Counted from the stretch's first letter, positions 45,805-54,573 are shown. The stretch: DNA of 64,000 bases from Mameliella sp. CS4 (GCF_019392335.1 NZ_JAHXRQ010000017.1:48245-112244), one strand, 5' to 3'. Made by a program: numbers and translations. The notes: a model not told the origin generated them from the sequence alone.

Positions 45805-46574
45805 ATGGTGAACTTGTTCAGTTGGTCGATCGTCCGCGCGCTGTGCCAGGCCGAGTTGGAGGCGCTGGCACGTATTTCCGAACGTGACGAGGGGGACACC
45901 GGTACTCCTACGGCAGGGATCACCGTGAACGTCCAGCCGCCGGAGAGCGCACCGGAGCGCGTGAGCTTTGAGCGCCTGGCGCGACGACCTGTTGAAGGAG
46001 GTGTCGCCGAAGACGGTGAATGACATCTGCCTGTCGACGGTTCGCTCCCTGTTTGCCCGGGCTGTCGAGAACGATCAGCTGCCGGAGAACGTGGCCGCCA
46101 GGGTGAAGCAACCCAAGCCGAAAAAGGTCTACAGCCCTGCGCGCGGATACACGGCCCAGGAAACCCTGCAAGTTCTGCGCGCTTGCGCGCCGATGACGGA
46201 CACCTTCCGAAGCCTCCGTGAGGAGGAGACATCGGTGAATAGGAAGCGATGGGGGCCGTTGCTCTTTGCGTAACCTGCGCGCGCGTCGGCGAGAGTGTCC
46301 AGCTGCGCAAGGCCGATATTCGCCAGGTGGACGGCAGGTGCGTGCCGCGGTCCCTCCAGGCGCGGGAACGGTCAAGGCCGGTGGCTGTCGCGACGTGCCG
46401 TTGCACGACCAGATCATCGAGCAGGGCTTCGTCGACGTTGTGCGGGCGGCCGCCGAAGGGACCCTGTTTCACAATGAGACCGACCCGGTGAAGTACAAAA
46501 CGGCCGCGAAGATTGTGGGCAACAAGCTGTCTGACTGGCTGCGCAGCAGCGGGCTGACCCCGAAAACGTCCGGA
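45805..46574 (+). pseudogene. Tyrosine recombinase/integrase, frameshifted and truncated
   Basis: Pieces of one integrase lie in successive frames. ISERDEGDTGTPTAGITVNV and VSFERL come first, then AWRDDLLKEVSPKTVNDICL with KRWGPLLFA in another frame, then GAVALCVTCARVGESVQLRK in a third, then AGTVKAGGCRDVPLHDQIIE to KLSDWLRSSGLTPKTS. CARVGE corresponds to the first catalytic Arg motif. The HxxRH and Tyr parts are missing; at about 46574 the frame runs into cas1e. At least three frameshifts are needed. The gene can no longer act, but it marks an island inserted at tRNA-Leu. Confidence 0.8.
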
Positions 46575-46709
46575 TTGCTCAACCGTATCATCCCGGCGAT
46601 TGACGAGGTTCTCAGCGCAGGCGGGCTCGCGCGTCCCGAGGCGCCGCCCGAAGCGACGCCCAAGGCCTTTGACGACCCGCAATCCGGTGACGAGGGGCAC
46701 CGGGGATGA
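46572..46709 (+). pseudogene. cas1e: C-terminal remnant of cas1e
   Basis: The last ~46 codons before cas2 read LLNRIIPAIDEVLSAGGLAR and continue to DDPQSGDEGHRG. This matches the C-terminal tail of type I-E Cas1, where E. coli Cas1 ends with an LIPLIEDVLAAGEIQPP-like stretch and a GDAGHR tail. Everything before it, including the metal-binding catalytic part, is absent. It continues in frame from the integrase remnant. The stop overlaps the cas2e start (GGATGATG), as in intact cas1-cas2 pairs. Confidence 0.82.
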
Positions 46710-46993
46710 TGGTCGTCGTCGTGTCCAGCGCGCCGCCCCGGCTGCGCGGTCGGCTGGCGGCCTGGCTGGTCGAGGTTCGCGCCGGGGTCTACGTCGGCAC
46801 CTATTCCGCGTGCAGACGCCAGATGATCCGGGAGCAGGTCCTTGGCGGTATTGAGGCGGGAGATGCGGTCATGGTCTGGAAAGCGCTGACCGATCAGGGA
46901 AATGATTTCAGAACGGCCGGAGCCAATCGGAGACCGCCGGTGGATTTCGATGGATTGAAGCTGGTCAGCTTTCTCGCTGAGCGTTCAAAGTGA
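46706..46993 (+). CDS. cas2e: CRISPR-associated endoribonuclease Cas2, type I-E
   Basis: Adaptation protein that with Cas1 inserts new spacers. The 95-residue protein has PPRLRGRLAAWLVEVRAGV and YVGTYSACRRQMIREQV, then ANRRPPVDFDGLKLVSFL, which match Cas2e throughout, and it is full length. Two consecutive ATG codons are available (46706 or 46709). Because Cas1 is lost, it cannot carry out adaptation alone unless another Cas1e is elsewhere in the genome. The array leader begins right after its stop. Confidence 0.93.
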   Translation: MMVVVVSSAPPRLRGRLAAWLVEVRAGVYVGTYSACRRQMIREQVLGGIEAGDAVMVWKALTDQGNDFRTAGANRRPPVDFDGLKLVSFLAERSK

Positions 46994-47071
46994 AGCGGCA
47001 AATGCCACCGATCAGTCGGTACATTCTTTGACATCGAGGAAATCTCGGTAGATCAAGTGTCTGCAGGAAGA
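46994..47071 (+). promoter_or_regulatory. CRISPR leader
   Basis: Seventy-eight bases between the cas2e stop and the first repeat, more AT-rich than the surroundings. TTGACA at 47028-47033 with TAGATC at 47049-47054 form a plausible promoter directed into the array. Position next to cas2 and the degenerate repeat at the far end both show this is the leader side. Confidence 0.65.
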
Positions 47072-48015
47072 CTGTTCCCCGCACACGCGGGGATGAACCG
47101 CGCGACGGGGGGAATGTGCTCTATGACCGGCGCTGTTCCCCGCACACGCGGGGATGAACCGCGCAACTGAATGTTGATGTTGTCCTGGGTCGACTGTTCC
47201 CCGCACACGCGGGGATGAACCGGTGTCACGCATTACACCACCTTATCCCGCAGGCTGTTCCCCGCACACGCGGGGATGAACCGCGCGATGGTGGCGAAAC
47301 CGTCGCTGTCTGTGCCTGTTCCCCGCACACGCGGGGATGAACCGCCGTCAGAGGCGTTCAGGCTGTCCCAGAGGGTCTGTTCCCCGCACACGCGGGGATG
47401 AACCGATCACGCAGGGAACAGCGGTCAGTTGCAGCGCCTGTTCCCCGCACACGCGGGGATGAACCGTTCTGGCACGACCGCTGGCTGTCGTCTCGCCTCT
47501 GTTCCCCGCACACGCGGGGATGAACCGGACCGGCTGCGCAGGCGGGCGCGGTCGGGGCCCTGTTCCCCGCACACGCGGGGATGAACCGCAAAAGGAGAAG
47601 GCCAGCGGTCCGTCGCTCAACTGTTCCCCGCACACGCGGGGATGAACCGCGGTGGCCGACGATGCCACGCAGCGCACCCTCCTGTTCCCCGCACACGCGG
47701 GGATGAACCGGTGACCAGCGCCGGGTCACCGGATGACCTGGCCTGTTCCCCGCACACGCGGGGATGAACCGCGCTTGCCCGGCGCCGAAAACCTTGGCGA
47801 TTTCTGTTCCCCGCACACGCGGGGATGAACCGGAGCTACCGGAGGCGTCGTTTCGGCGGTTGCGCTGTTCCCCGCACACGCGGGGATGAACCGTGACATT
47901 CACAGGAATTGCCCCGGCGTCCGAACTGTTCCCCGCACACGCGGGGATGAACCGTGGTATCCGATCCGCAGGGCGGCGCCGTCGCTCTGTTCCCCGTACA
48001 CGCGGGGATGAACCG
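47072..48015 (+). CRISPR. Type I-E CRISPR array, 16 repeats
   Basis: Sixteen 29-base repeats alternate with fifteen 32-base spacers in an exact 61-base period. Repeats begin at 47072, 47133, 47194, 47255, 47316, 47377, 47438, 47499, 47560, 47621, 47682, 47743, 47804, 47865, 47926 and 47987. The repeat begins CTGTTCCCCGCACACG and ends CGGGGATGAACCG, with a CCCCGC/GCGGGG hairpin as in type I-E. Fifteen are identical; the last has C to T in the loop region (position 12), as expected at the trailer end. Crossing reading frames in the array are artefacts. No effector cas gene is in this window. Confidence 0.98.
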
Positions 48016-48474
48016 TCGACAGTCGTTGTCGGAGACGTTGTGGCTTGCGAAACCACAGGACGTGTGCGTTCCCGGATGTCACCCGCGCTGCACATGTTTC
48101 GTGCTCTCAAATGGGTTTACCTTTGTGTTTCCGGGCAAGTGGAATGAGTTTTCCAACGGTGCGCGAGACCAAAATGATCAAGCTGTCTGCTGATCATTTG
48201 ACCCGCTTGCGCAGTTGCGTGACGCCTTGGGGGAAGCCACGTTTCCGCCACGCTTGGGGCCGCGCTCAGGCGAGCAAAGCCGCGCGGTAGTTCAGCGGGC
48301 GTCGCATCTGCCACGGTCACGGCGCCGCCGAATATGCGCTGAAAGACAGCGACATCCGGGCCCATGCAGATGGCGGCAGTGCTCATGGCCTGCGCACGGC
48401 TGTGGGCAAGGCAGTATGAGTCCGCATCCTGGATGGAAACTCGCCAGTGGAGGCCTCTGGCGAGCCAGTAAGCC
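48016..48474. other. Region past the CRISPR array, no confident gene
   Basis: This 459-base stretch lacks cas genes. It contains an inverted repeat at 48172-48199 (AAATGATCA, ten-base loop, TGATCATTT). A minus-strand frame at 48117-48503 has no recognised domain. Composition differs from the flanking genes. It may be the far side of the island scar, and I could not find a second copy of the tRNA-Leu 3' end. Confidence 0.45.
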
Positions 48475-49899
48475 CTATTTCTCCAGGTCCCCGTAGAGCG
48501 CACCCGGGTTCAGAATCCCCAAAGGGTCGAGCTGCTTTTTCAGCGCGCACATGACCGCTAGTTCTTCGCGGCTGCGGCTGTGAGTGATCCATCGCGCTTT
48601 CAGACGGCCAACTCCATGTTCCGCAGTCACGGCGCCATTCCAGTTGCCGAGCAGCGCGTAGATGGCCGCCTCGATCCTTTCCTCTGCTTCCGCACTGCCG
48701 TCATGGGCCACCAGCAGATGCACATTCCCGTCCGCGACATGGCCGGCCTTCAGCGTACCCGCCGCGTCCTTCAGACCCGCAAGCAAAGCGTCGGCGGCAT
48801 TGCAGAACTTTCCGAGGTCTGACGGCGCAACAGCGATGTCGAAATTGATGTGGGGGCCAAAGTCCGTGTCGACTTCGCCGATGGCCTCGCGGATCTTCCA
48901 CAGGGACAGCGTTTCCGCCAGAGACTTGGCAAGGACGCCGTCCTCGGCGATGCCGTTTTCGAAGAGTTCGGCGACGAAGGCCTCCAGCGCGTCTTCGCGG
49001 TTCGCATGATCGGTTTCGACTTCGATCAGTACGTAGAAACCGTGCTGCCCGCTGATCGGTGCCTTGGCGAGGTGGGATTGACGGCACACGAACTCCCAAT
49101 AGTCCGGCCACATGCCTTCAAAGGCGGAGATACGCGATCCGAACCACCTGCGTGCGACGGACAGACAGGACAGCGCCGCGGCGTGATCCGGAACGGCGAT
49201 CAGCGCCAGTGCACTGTCGGGAATGTTCTGGCGCAATTGCAGCACAGCCCGCGTCACCACGCCCAATGTGCCTTCGGACCCGATCAGGAGGTGTTTCAGG
49301 TCAAGGCCGGAATTGTCCTTCACCGTTTTGCCGAGGCGCGAGAGGATGGTGCCGTCCGACAGCACCGCCTCGAGTCCCAACACGTTCTGCCGGGTCATGC
49401 CGTGCTGCAGCACGCGGATGCCCCCGGCATTGGTGGCAATGGTGCCGCCGATGGTTGCCGTGCCCCGGGCGCCGATGTCGACCGGATAGTCCAGCCCCGC
49501 CTCGCGGGCCGCGATCTGAACGGTCTCAAGGGGCGTACCGGCCCAAACCGTCATCGTCATGCCCTCGGGATCAAGTTCGATCACCCCGGTCATGCGCTCT
49601 GTCGAGAGAACCACGGCGCCGGCCGGACTGCAGGCGCCGCCGGACAGGCCGGTCCGGCCACCTTGTGGCACCAGGGCGATGCGATGGCGCGTGCAGATCT
49701 TCAGCGCCTGGGCCACCTCTTCGGTGGTCGCCGGCCGCAGCACAGCGAGTGGGCGTGTCCCGACCAGGCCCGATTGGTCCGACGCGTAGCGGTCGCAATC
49801 TGCCGGGTCAGTCAGAAAAGCCTTTGTCCCGAGCGCTGCGGCAAGTTCTTTCAGACCGATCGCGCAATCGGCGTCGAGTTGTACGCCAGCTTTCTTCAT
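48475..49899 (-). CDS. FAD-binding 2-hydroxyacid dehydrogenase (GlcD/D-LDH type)
   Basis: Flavoprotein of the VAO/PCMH fold, 474 residues. The FAD-binding half has PQGGRTGLSGGACSP (residues about 75-90) and GARGTATIGGTIATNAGGI. The C-terminal cap has LVAHDGSAEAEERIEAAIY and the catalytic TAEHGVGRLKARWI segment. Relatives oxidise glycolate, D-lactate or D-2-hydroxyglutarate and pass electrons to the quinone pool or an electron-transfer flavoprotein. It is divergent from a LysR gene 48 bases away, its probable regulator. Start at 49899 lies just after GGAGCG on the minus strand. Confidence 0.88.
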   Translation of the reverse strand: MKKAGVQLDADCAIGLKELAAALGTKAFLTDPADCDRYASDQSGLVGTRPLAVLRPATTEEVAQALKICTRHRIALVPQGGRTGLSGGACSPAGAVVLSTERMTGVIELDPEGMTMTVWAGTPLETVQIAAREAGLDYPVDIGARGTATIGGTIATNAGGIRVLQHGMTRQNVLGLEAVLSDGTILSRLGKTVKDNSGLDLKHLLIGSEGTLGVVTRAVLQLRQNIPDSALALIAVPDHAAALSCLSVARRWFGSRISAFEGMWPDYWEFVCRQSHLAKAPISGQHGFYVLIEVETDHANREDALEAFVAELFENGIAEDGVLAKSLAETLSLWKIREAIGEVDTDFGPHINFDIAVAPSDLGKFCNAADALLAGLKDAAGTLKAGHVADGNVHLLVAHDGSAEAEERIEAAIYALLGNWNGAVTAEHGVGRLKARWITHSRSREELAVMCALKKQLDPLGILNPGALYGDLEK

Positions 49900-49947
49900 C
49901 TATGATGCGCTCCTTGTAACTTTCCCGCCGGAGGCAGAGGGCCCGCC

Positions 49948-50868
49948 ATGTCGTCCACCAAGATCCTCAGCCGCTTGCCCGGGCTTCGTCATTTCGTCGA
50001 GGTTGCGCGGCTGGGCTCGTTCCGGGCGGCGGCGGAAAAGCTGCATGTGGCGCCCTCGGCTGTCAGCAAGCAGATCAAGAACCTCGAGTTGAGCCTTGAG
50101 GTCGAGCTTTTCAGCCGGGACCGGGGCCGCAAGGGGCTGGAGCTGACCGAGGCCGGGGAAATCCTGCTTTATCGCTGCGCCTCGGTGCTCAACGAGCTCA
50201 GCATCGCGACAGACGAGATCGGCCAGTTGCAGGGGTTGCAGCGCGGCCATCTGCGGTTGGGCGTCAACGAGGTGCTGGCCTCGGATCTCTTGCCGGGCAT
50301 CCTGCGGGACATGAACCGAAATCACCCGAACCTGATGTTCACGATCTTCGTCGAGAACACTCCGGAAATCCTCAGGCGGATGCACGAGGGCGACATCGAC
50401 ATCGCTTTGGGGTACAACTTTCCCTCCTCCCCGGATCTCGAAACGCTGGCGACTTTGCACAGGCGCACCTACGTGATCACCGCGATGGATCACCCGATGG
50501 CGCGGATGCGCAGAATCCGGTTGGAAGACATTGCAGGCGAAAGGTTCATCTTTCCCCACCACTCCATCGGGCTGCATCAGATGTTGCAGGACGCCCTGGT
50601 GCGCAACAATGTCGATGTTCAAGAGGTTCTGAGCACCAACAGCTTTTCCCTTTTGCGGCAGATGGTGGAGGACGGAATGGGCATCAGCATCGTCATCGGT
50701 CGGTTCCTCCAGTACAAACGTGAGAACATCGCCTTCATCGAGCTGGAGAACCCGTCCTTCATAAACAAGCCTTTGTCTTGTTGTCGTATGGCCGGACGTA
50801 CTCCGACGGCGTCCTCGGTTGCCTTCGCAGCGGCAATCAAGACGGTCTTCGCGCAATACGGCGGGTGA
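49948..50868 (+). CDS. LysR family transcriptional regulator
   Basis: A 306-residue LysR-type regulator. The N-terminal helix-turn-helix is LRHFVEVARLGSFRAAAEKL then HVAPSAVSKQIKNLE (residues about 10-48). The C-terminal co-inducer domain follows, including RGHLRLGVNEVLASDLLPGI. It is divergent from the FAD dehydrogenase and convergent with the cupin gene (five bases between stops). Its inducer is probably a metabolite of the neighbouring catabolic genes, which is inference. Confidence 0.92.
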   Translation: MSSTKILSRLPGLRHFVEVARLGSFRAAAEKLHVAPSAVSKQIKNLELSLEVELFSRDRGRKGLELTEAGEILLYRCASVLNELSIATDEIGQLQGLQRGHLRLGVNEVLASDLLPGILRDMNRNHPNLMFTIFVENTPEILRRMHEGDIDIALGYNFPSSPDLETLATLHRRTYVITAMDHPMARMRRIRLEDIAGERFIFPHHSIGLHQMLQDALVRNNVDVQEVLSTNSFSLLRQMVEDGMGISIVIGRFLQYKRENIAFIELENPSFINKPLSCCRMAGRTPTASSVAFAAAIKTVFAQYGG

Positions 50869-50873
50869 TCCGA

Positions 50874-51611
50874 TCATCTCTCGGCCAGCGGCGCGCGGTT
50901 ATAGTTCTTGTAGATCAGGTAACGTGACGGCGTGCGCCCAAGCGCCCCGAACCATTGCGGCACATGCGGCCCCATCCAGATCGCATCGCCCGCGCCCACG
51001 GGATACCATCGGTTGTCCAGCCGGTAGACGCCGCCCCCGTCCAGCATGAGCAATCCGTGTTCCATGAAGTGAGTCTCGACATAGGCAAGCGAGGCGCCGG
51101 GGTGAAAGTTCATGATGTTGAACTCGCCATCGAAGGCCGGGTCCGTGGGCAGCATCTTCTGCACGATCAGCCAGTCGTCCCCGCGCAGGGGTGTGCCCTC
51201 GATCCCGCTGACAGAGCCGAACAGGGGAGCGGGGATGTCTCCATGCGCCAGGAACCGCCATTCCAACAGGACAAAGCGCGTCTCAGGGGATGTGGACAAC
51301 AGGGCATCGTGGGAGGGCGGCAGGAAGGCATAGCCCTCTGGGCGCAGGGTCTTGCCCCCTTCAAAGGACAGGGCCCCTTGCAGAACAAAGACGAAGCGCG
51401 CCACGCCCTCGGCGGCGGGTCCGATGTCTGTCAGTCCGGCTTCGGCGCGGACAAGGGCCATCGCGAACTTTGCGCCCATGTCGGGACTGATGAGAAAGGC
51501 AAGCTCGGCTCCCGGCCAGTCCGGCTGGGTGATCCATTCATGGCTTTCCGGCGTCAAAAGGGCGTGATTGCGCTGGATGTCGGATCGGGTCTGGCCGAAA
51601 TTCGGTGTCAT
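50874..51611 (-). CDS. (S)-ureidoglycine aminohydrolase-like bicupin
   Basis: Double-cupin protein of 245 residues. It begins MTPNFGQTRSDIQRNHALLTPESH and contains EGVARFVFVLQGALSFEGG in the first cupin. The second cupin has SLAYVETHFMEHGLLMLDGG, with the metal-binding residues in ETHFMEH. This fits the UGHY (allantoin utilisation) family, which converts ureidoglycine to ureidoglycolate and ammonia. It ends a tight operon of eight co-directed genes upstream. Start at 51611 is chosen for family fit; the longer frame begins at 51641. Confidence 0.82.
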   Translation of the reverse strand: MTPNFGQTRSDIQRNHALLTPESHEWITQPDWPGAELAFLISPDMGAKFAMALVRAEAGLTDIGPAAEGVARFVFVLQGALSFEGGKTLRPEGYAFLPPSHDALLSTSPETRFVLLEWRFLAHGDIPAPLFGSVSGIEGTPLRGDDWLIVQKMLPTDPAFDGEFNIMNFHPGASLAYVETHFMEHGLLMLDGGGVYRLDNRWYPVGAGDAIWMGPHVPQWFGALGRTPSRYLIYKNYNRAPLAER

Positions 51612-51612
51612 G

Positions 51613-52737
51613 TCAGCTCTCCGTCGGGCGCGTGCCCGCATAGGTCAGGATCAGCCCGCGCAGCAGGGCAGCGCGGCGGGCCAGAGGCGGGACAAGGATA
51701 TGCTCCCGGGACGAATGCCAGTCGTTGCCGATGGCCCCCAGGCCATCCAGAGTGGGCACGCCGGCGGCGCAGGTGAAATTGCCGTCGCTGCCGCCGCCGG
51801 AGCGGGTCTCGAACATCGGTGCCCCGAGATCCGCGTTGATCTCCACGGCCCGCGTGAACATCGCCAATGTCTCCGGCGTGCGGGCAAGGCAGGGTTTCTC
51901 GATCTCGCCGGACAGCGCGATGGCCACGTCAGGGTCTGAGCCGGTCAGCCCGCGCAAACGGGCCTCTACCGCCTCGCCAAGCGCGTCATCGGCAAAGCGC
52001 ACGTCGATGTCACAGGCGGCATGACCCGCAACCACGTTGGGTTTTGTGCCGCCGCGCACGCGTCCCACGTTCACGGTGGTTTCCGTCTCGAGGTCGGTCA
52101 GGGTTGCCAATGTGCCGATGGTGCGCGCCATTTCCAGAATGGCCGAGCGCCCGTCGGCAAAGGCGGAGCCTGCGTGGCTTTCGCGTCCGTGAAAGTCCAG
52201 CGTGTACTTGGCCCGGCCCTTGCGAAAGGTGATCGCCTCGTCGCCGCGTGCCGGTTCCGGGATCAGCGCCGCGCCGTGTTTCCGCGCCTCTGCCTGGATC
52301 AGTTCGTATGAGGTGGGCGAGCCGATCTCCTCGTCGGAATTGTAGATCAGCGTGACCGGGCCGGGCAGGGTGGTGCCGCTTGCCACGATGTCACGCATCG
52401 CGCAGAGCGCGAGATACCCGCCCCCTTTCATGTCGGCGATGCCCGGGCCGTATTGCCGGTCGCCGTCGCGCCGGATCTCGACCGTGCCGGGGGCGCAGAC
52501 CGTGTCGATGTGGCTGGTCACCAGCACGCCGGGTCCATCGCCACCCGCAAAGCGGGCAACCAGGTGATCGCCCATCCCGTCGCGACCGGGGATGCGGTCG
52601 ATCTCACAGCCGAGCGGCTCCAGCTCGCTGGCGATCAGGTCGATGAGTGACGCAATGTTTTCGACCGACCCGGTGGGTGTGTCGATCTCGACCCAGCGCA
52701 GCAGGCCGTTCAGGATGTCTTCGCTATCCATTTTCAT
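51613..52737 (-). CDS. M20 family metallohydrolase
   Basis: A 374-residue dinuclear zinc amidohydrolase/peptidase of the M20A (carboxypeptidase G2-like) type. Metal and catalytic residues are visible in SHIDTV, GIADMKGGG, YNSDEEIG and the final NDWHSSRE. A dimerisation domain lies between (FHGRESHAG onward). In this setting it may cleave an amide or ureido bond of the substrate; allantoate amidohydrolases are M20 relatives but usually longer. It starts four bases after the deacetylase stop and runs one base from the cupin start. Confidence 0.85.
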   Translation of the reverse strand: MKMDSEDILNGLLRWVEIDTPTGSVENIASLIDLIASELEPLGCEIDRIPGRDGMGDHLVARFAGGDGPGVLVTSHIDTVCAPGTVEIRRDGDRQYGPGIADMKGGGYLALCAMRDIVASGTTLPGPVTLIYNSDEEIGSPTSYELIQAEARKHGAALIPEPARGDEAITFRKGRAKYTLDFHGRESHAGSAFADGRSAILEMARTIGTLATLTDLETETTVNVGRVRGGTKPNVVAGHAACDIDVRFADDALGEAVEARLRGLTGSDPDVAIALSGEIEKPCLARTPETLAMFTRAVEINADLGAPMFETRSGGGSDGNFTCAAGVPTLDGLGAIGNDWHSSREHILVPPLARRAALLRGLILTYAGTRPTES

Positions 52738-52740
52738 TGT

Positions 52741-53679
52741 TCAGCTCAGGCTGTCCGCGTAGTCGCGCCAGATCGAGGGCGCGAGTTTCAGGTGGGTCGA
52801 GGAGGGATAGTGCGCTGTCCAGTGTTCAGCGATCTCGGCCCCGGTGACCGCCCATACGCCGGGATGCGCCAGCGCCTCGCGCAGGAAGGACGCCAGATTT
52901 TCAAAGCGGTGCCCCCAGCCGGACCGGGCGGGCGAGACGCACAGGTTGAAATAGCGTCCGCGCCGGTACTGCGCGCGGAACTCGGCCCGCCAGTTGCGCA
53001 GAAGTGCCCCGGGCCGTTCCAGCCCGGTGCCCTCGCGAGGGAACATCAGGAAGAAGGTGTCGTCGAAATGATAGTAATAGGGCAGGGCGAGCAGCGCCTC
53101 GGCCTTTGCGGCATCGGTGACCCAGTAATAGGGGGCATCGTCCGCAAGCCCGTTCCCGATATAGGCGTAGCCTTGAGCCTTCAGCAGGGCGACGGTCTCA
53201 TCTGTTGCACATCCGGTGGCGGCGCGATCATCGGGCCGCGACAGGGCAAACCAGCCTTTTGGCGCGGTTCCGGTGACGCGGGTCAGGACCTCGGTGGCAC
53301 GCTCCATGTGCGCCGCCTCCTGACCGGGGGCCAGTGCCGCGGGATCCTCGCCCAAAAGCCCCTGTGCGGCGATCTCATGCCCCTGGTCAAGGATGCGCGC
53401 GATGACGTCCGGGTAGGCCTCGGCCACAAGGGCAGGGGTGGCAAAGGTGGCGCGGAGTCCCAGTTCGGCGAAAAGCGCCAGAAAGGCATCGAGACCTTCG
53501 TTCAGAGCAAAGTGCCATGTCGGATAGGCGAGGTCCTTGGCCGCAATGCCCTTGGCCGTTGCGGCGGGATTCAGATTGACCGTCAGGCCAAGCGCCATCT
53601 GCTGCCCGTCGGGCCAGATCACGTCGCCATCACGGATGCCGATTTCGTCGGAAGTGGTGTAGTTGTCTTTCCAGGGCAT
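52741..53679 (-). CDS. Polysaccharide deacetylase-like protein, metal site degenerate
   Basis: A 312-residue NodB-fold protein paralogous to the gene just upstream. The usual metal ligands are absent. The Asp-rich strand reads LTVNLNPAATA where the neighbour has FTLDFDAML. The second motif reads GHEIAAQGLLGED where the neighbour has GHELADHMWEHE. The late HPF is SPA in NLCVSPARSG. Shared structural segments remain (ALPYYYHFDDTFFLMFP). I infer a non-catalytic partner or a new active site. It is three bases from both neighbouring genes. Confidence 0.82.
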   Translation of the reverse strand: MPWKDNYTTSDEIGIRDGDVIWPDGQQMALGLTVNLNPAATAKGIAAKDLAYPTWHFALNEGLDAFLALFAELGLRATFATPALVAEAYPDVIARILDQGHEIAAQGLLGEDPAALAPGQEAAHMERATEVLTRVTGTAPKGWFALSRPDDRAATGCATDETVALLKAQGYAYIGNGLADDAPYYWVTDAAKAEALLALPYYYHFDDTFFLMFPREGTGLERPGALLRNWRAEFRAQYRRGRYFNLCVSPARSGWGHRFENLASFLREALAHPGVWAVTGAEIAEHWTAHYPSSTHLKLAPSIWRDYADSLS

Positions 53680-53682
53680 GGG

Positions 53683-54573
53683 TTACTCCGACAGGTCTTT
53701 CAAAGGGTGCTGAGCGAGCACATGCTGGGCGAGGTCGTCACATGTGGGAAACCAGACGCCGGGCAGGGTTTTCATCCGCTGGATCAGACGCTGGATCATG
53801 TCGACCCGCATGGCGTGGCCGGAAACGAATGGGTGCAGCAGGAAGTTGACGTATCCGCCCTGCCGGTATTGCTGTTCGAAAGCGTCCCACCAGATCTCGA
53901 ACACCTCGTCCACGTCCATGACGCGCTGGGCCTGGTTTGGCGTGTCGAGCCAGCCGAAGCTGAAAAACATCGCGTCGTCCAGCGCGTAGTGGAAGGGCAG
54001 TTGCAGGATCGCGTTCTCGCCCCCGGCATCCATTTCGTAGAATGGCATGTAGCTGGCGGAGGTGAAGGAGTTGTAGACAACGCCCTTGGACGTCAGCAGC
54101 CCCGGCGTGTGACTGGAACGGGTGCCGGTCACGGGCTTTCCGGCAATCGAGGACAGCGCGGCTAGCGTGCGGGACAAATGCGCGTCTTCAATGGCCGGAT
54201 CGGGATAAACCTCGTGTTCCCACATATGGTCGGCCAGTTCGTGCCCCCGCGCGACGACATGGTGCAGCACGTCCGGGTACAGCTCGCAGATACGCCCCGG
54301 CGTGAAGAGCGTGACCTTCACGTCTTCTTCGTCGAACATCTCCATGATGCGCCAGACACCGACGCGGCCACCGAACTCTCCCTTGGCCCTCTGGCCCCAG
54401 GGTTCGTTCAGCAGGCGCCGCAGCAGCATGGCATCGAAGTCGAGCGTGAAGTTGACGGCGATCTTCACACCCTCGGGGTAGGCGAAATCCGGGATCGGGA
54501 TACGTCGCTGGCGCTGAAAGCGTGCGGTGTCGACAAGGCTCTGGAACGCATCGGCGGGGGTGGTTTGGTTCAT
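53683..54573 (-). CDS. Polysaccharide deacetylase family protein (PuuE-like)
   Basis: A 296-residue NodB-fold enzyme of the type that includes the uric-acid-pathway allantoinase PuuE. The metal site appears intact: NFTLDFDAMLLRR has the Asp pair, ARGHELADHMWEHE has the histidines and NFLLHPFVSGHAMR has the C-terminal His. LPFHYALDDAMFFSFGW is a shared structural element. Substrate may be a cyclic amide or ureide instead of a polysaccharide, given the racemase and cupin neighbours. It overlaps the racemase gene by four bases (ATGA). Confidence 0.85.
   Translation of the reverse strand: MNQTTPADAFQSLVDTARFQRQRRIPIPDFAYPEGVKIAVNFTLDFDAMLLRRLLNEPWGQRAKGEFGGRVGVWRIMEMFDEEDVKVTLFTPGRICELYPDVLHHVVARGHELADHMWEHEVYPDPAIEDAHLSRTLAALSSIAGKPVTGTRSSHTPGLLTSKGVVYNSFTSASYMPFYEMDAGGENAILQLPFHYALDDAMFFSFGWLDTPNQAQRVMDVDEVFEIWWDAFEQQYRQGGYVNFLLHPFVSGHAMRVDMIQRLIQRMKTLPGVWFPTCDDLAQHVLAQHPLKDLSE

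Noticed and set aside
45453..46700. A 415-codon minus-strand frame across tRNA-Leu and the integrase remnant
   Set aside because: It runs through a tRNA gene and opposite recognisable integrase pieces; no domain is seen.
47012..48110. Several reading frames inside the CRISPR array with repeated peptides such as SSPRVRGT and FIPACAGN
   Set aside because: They come from translating the CRISPR repeats and spacers; the peptide repeat period equals the 61-base array period.
48016..48474. Second copy of the tRNA-Leu 3' end as the far island boundary
   Set aside because: I looked for the T-arm and acceptor sequence after the array and found no match in this window.
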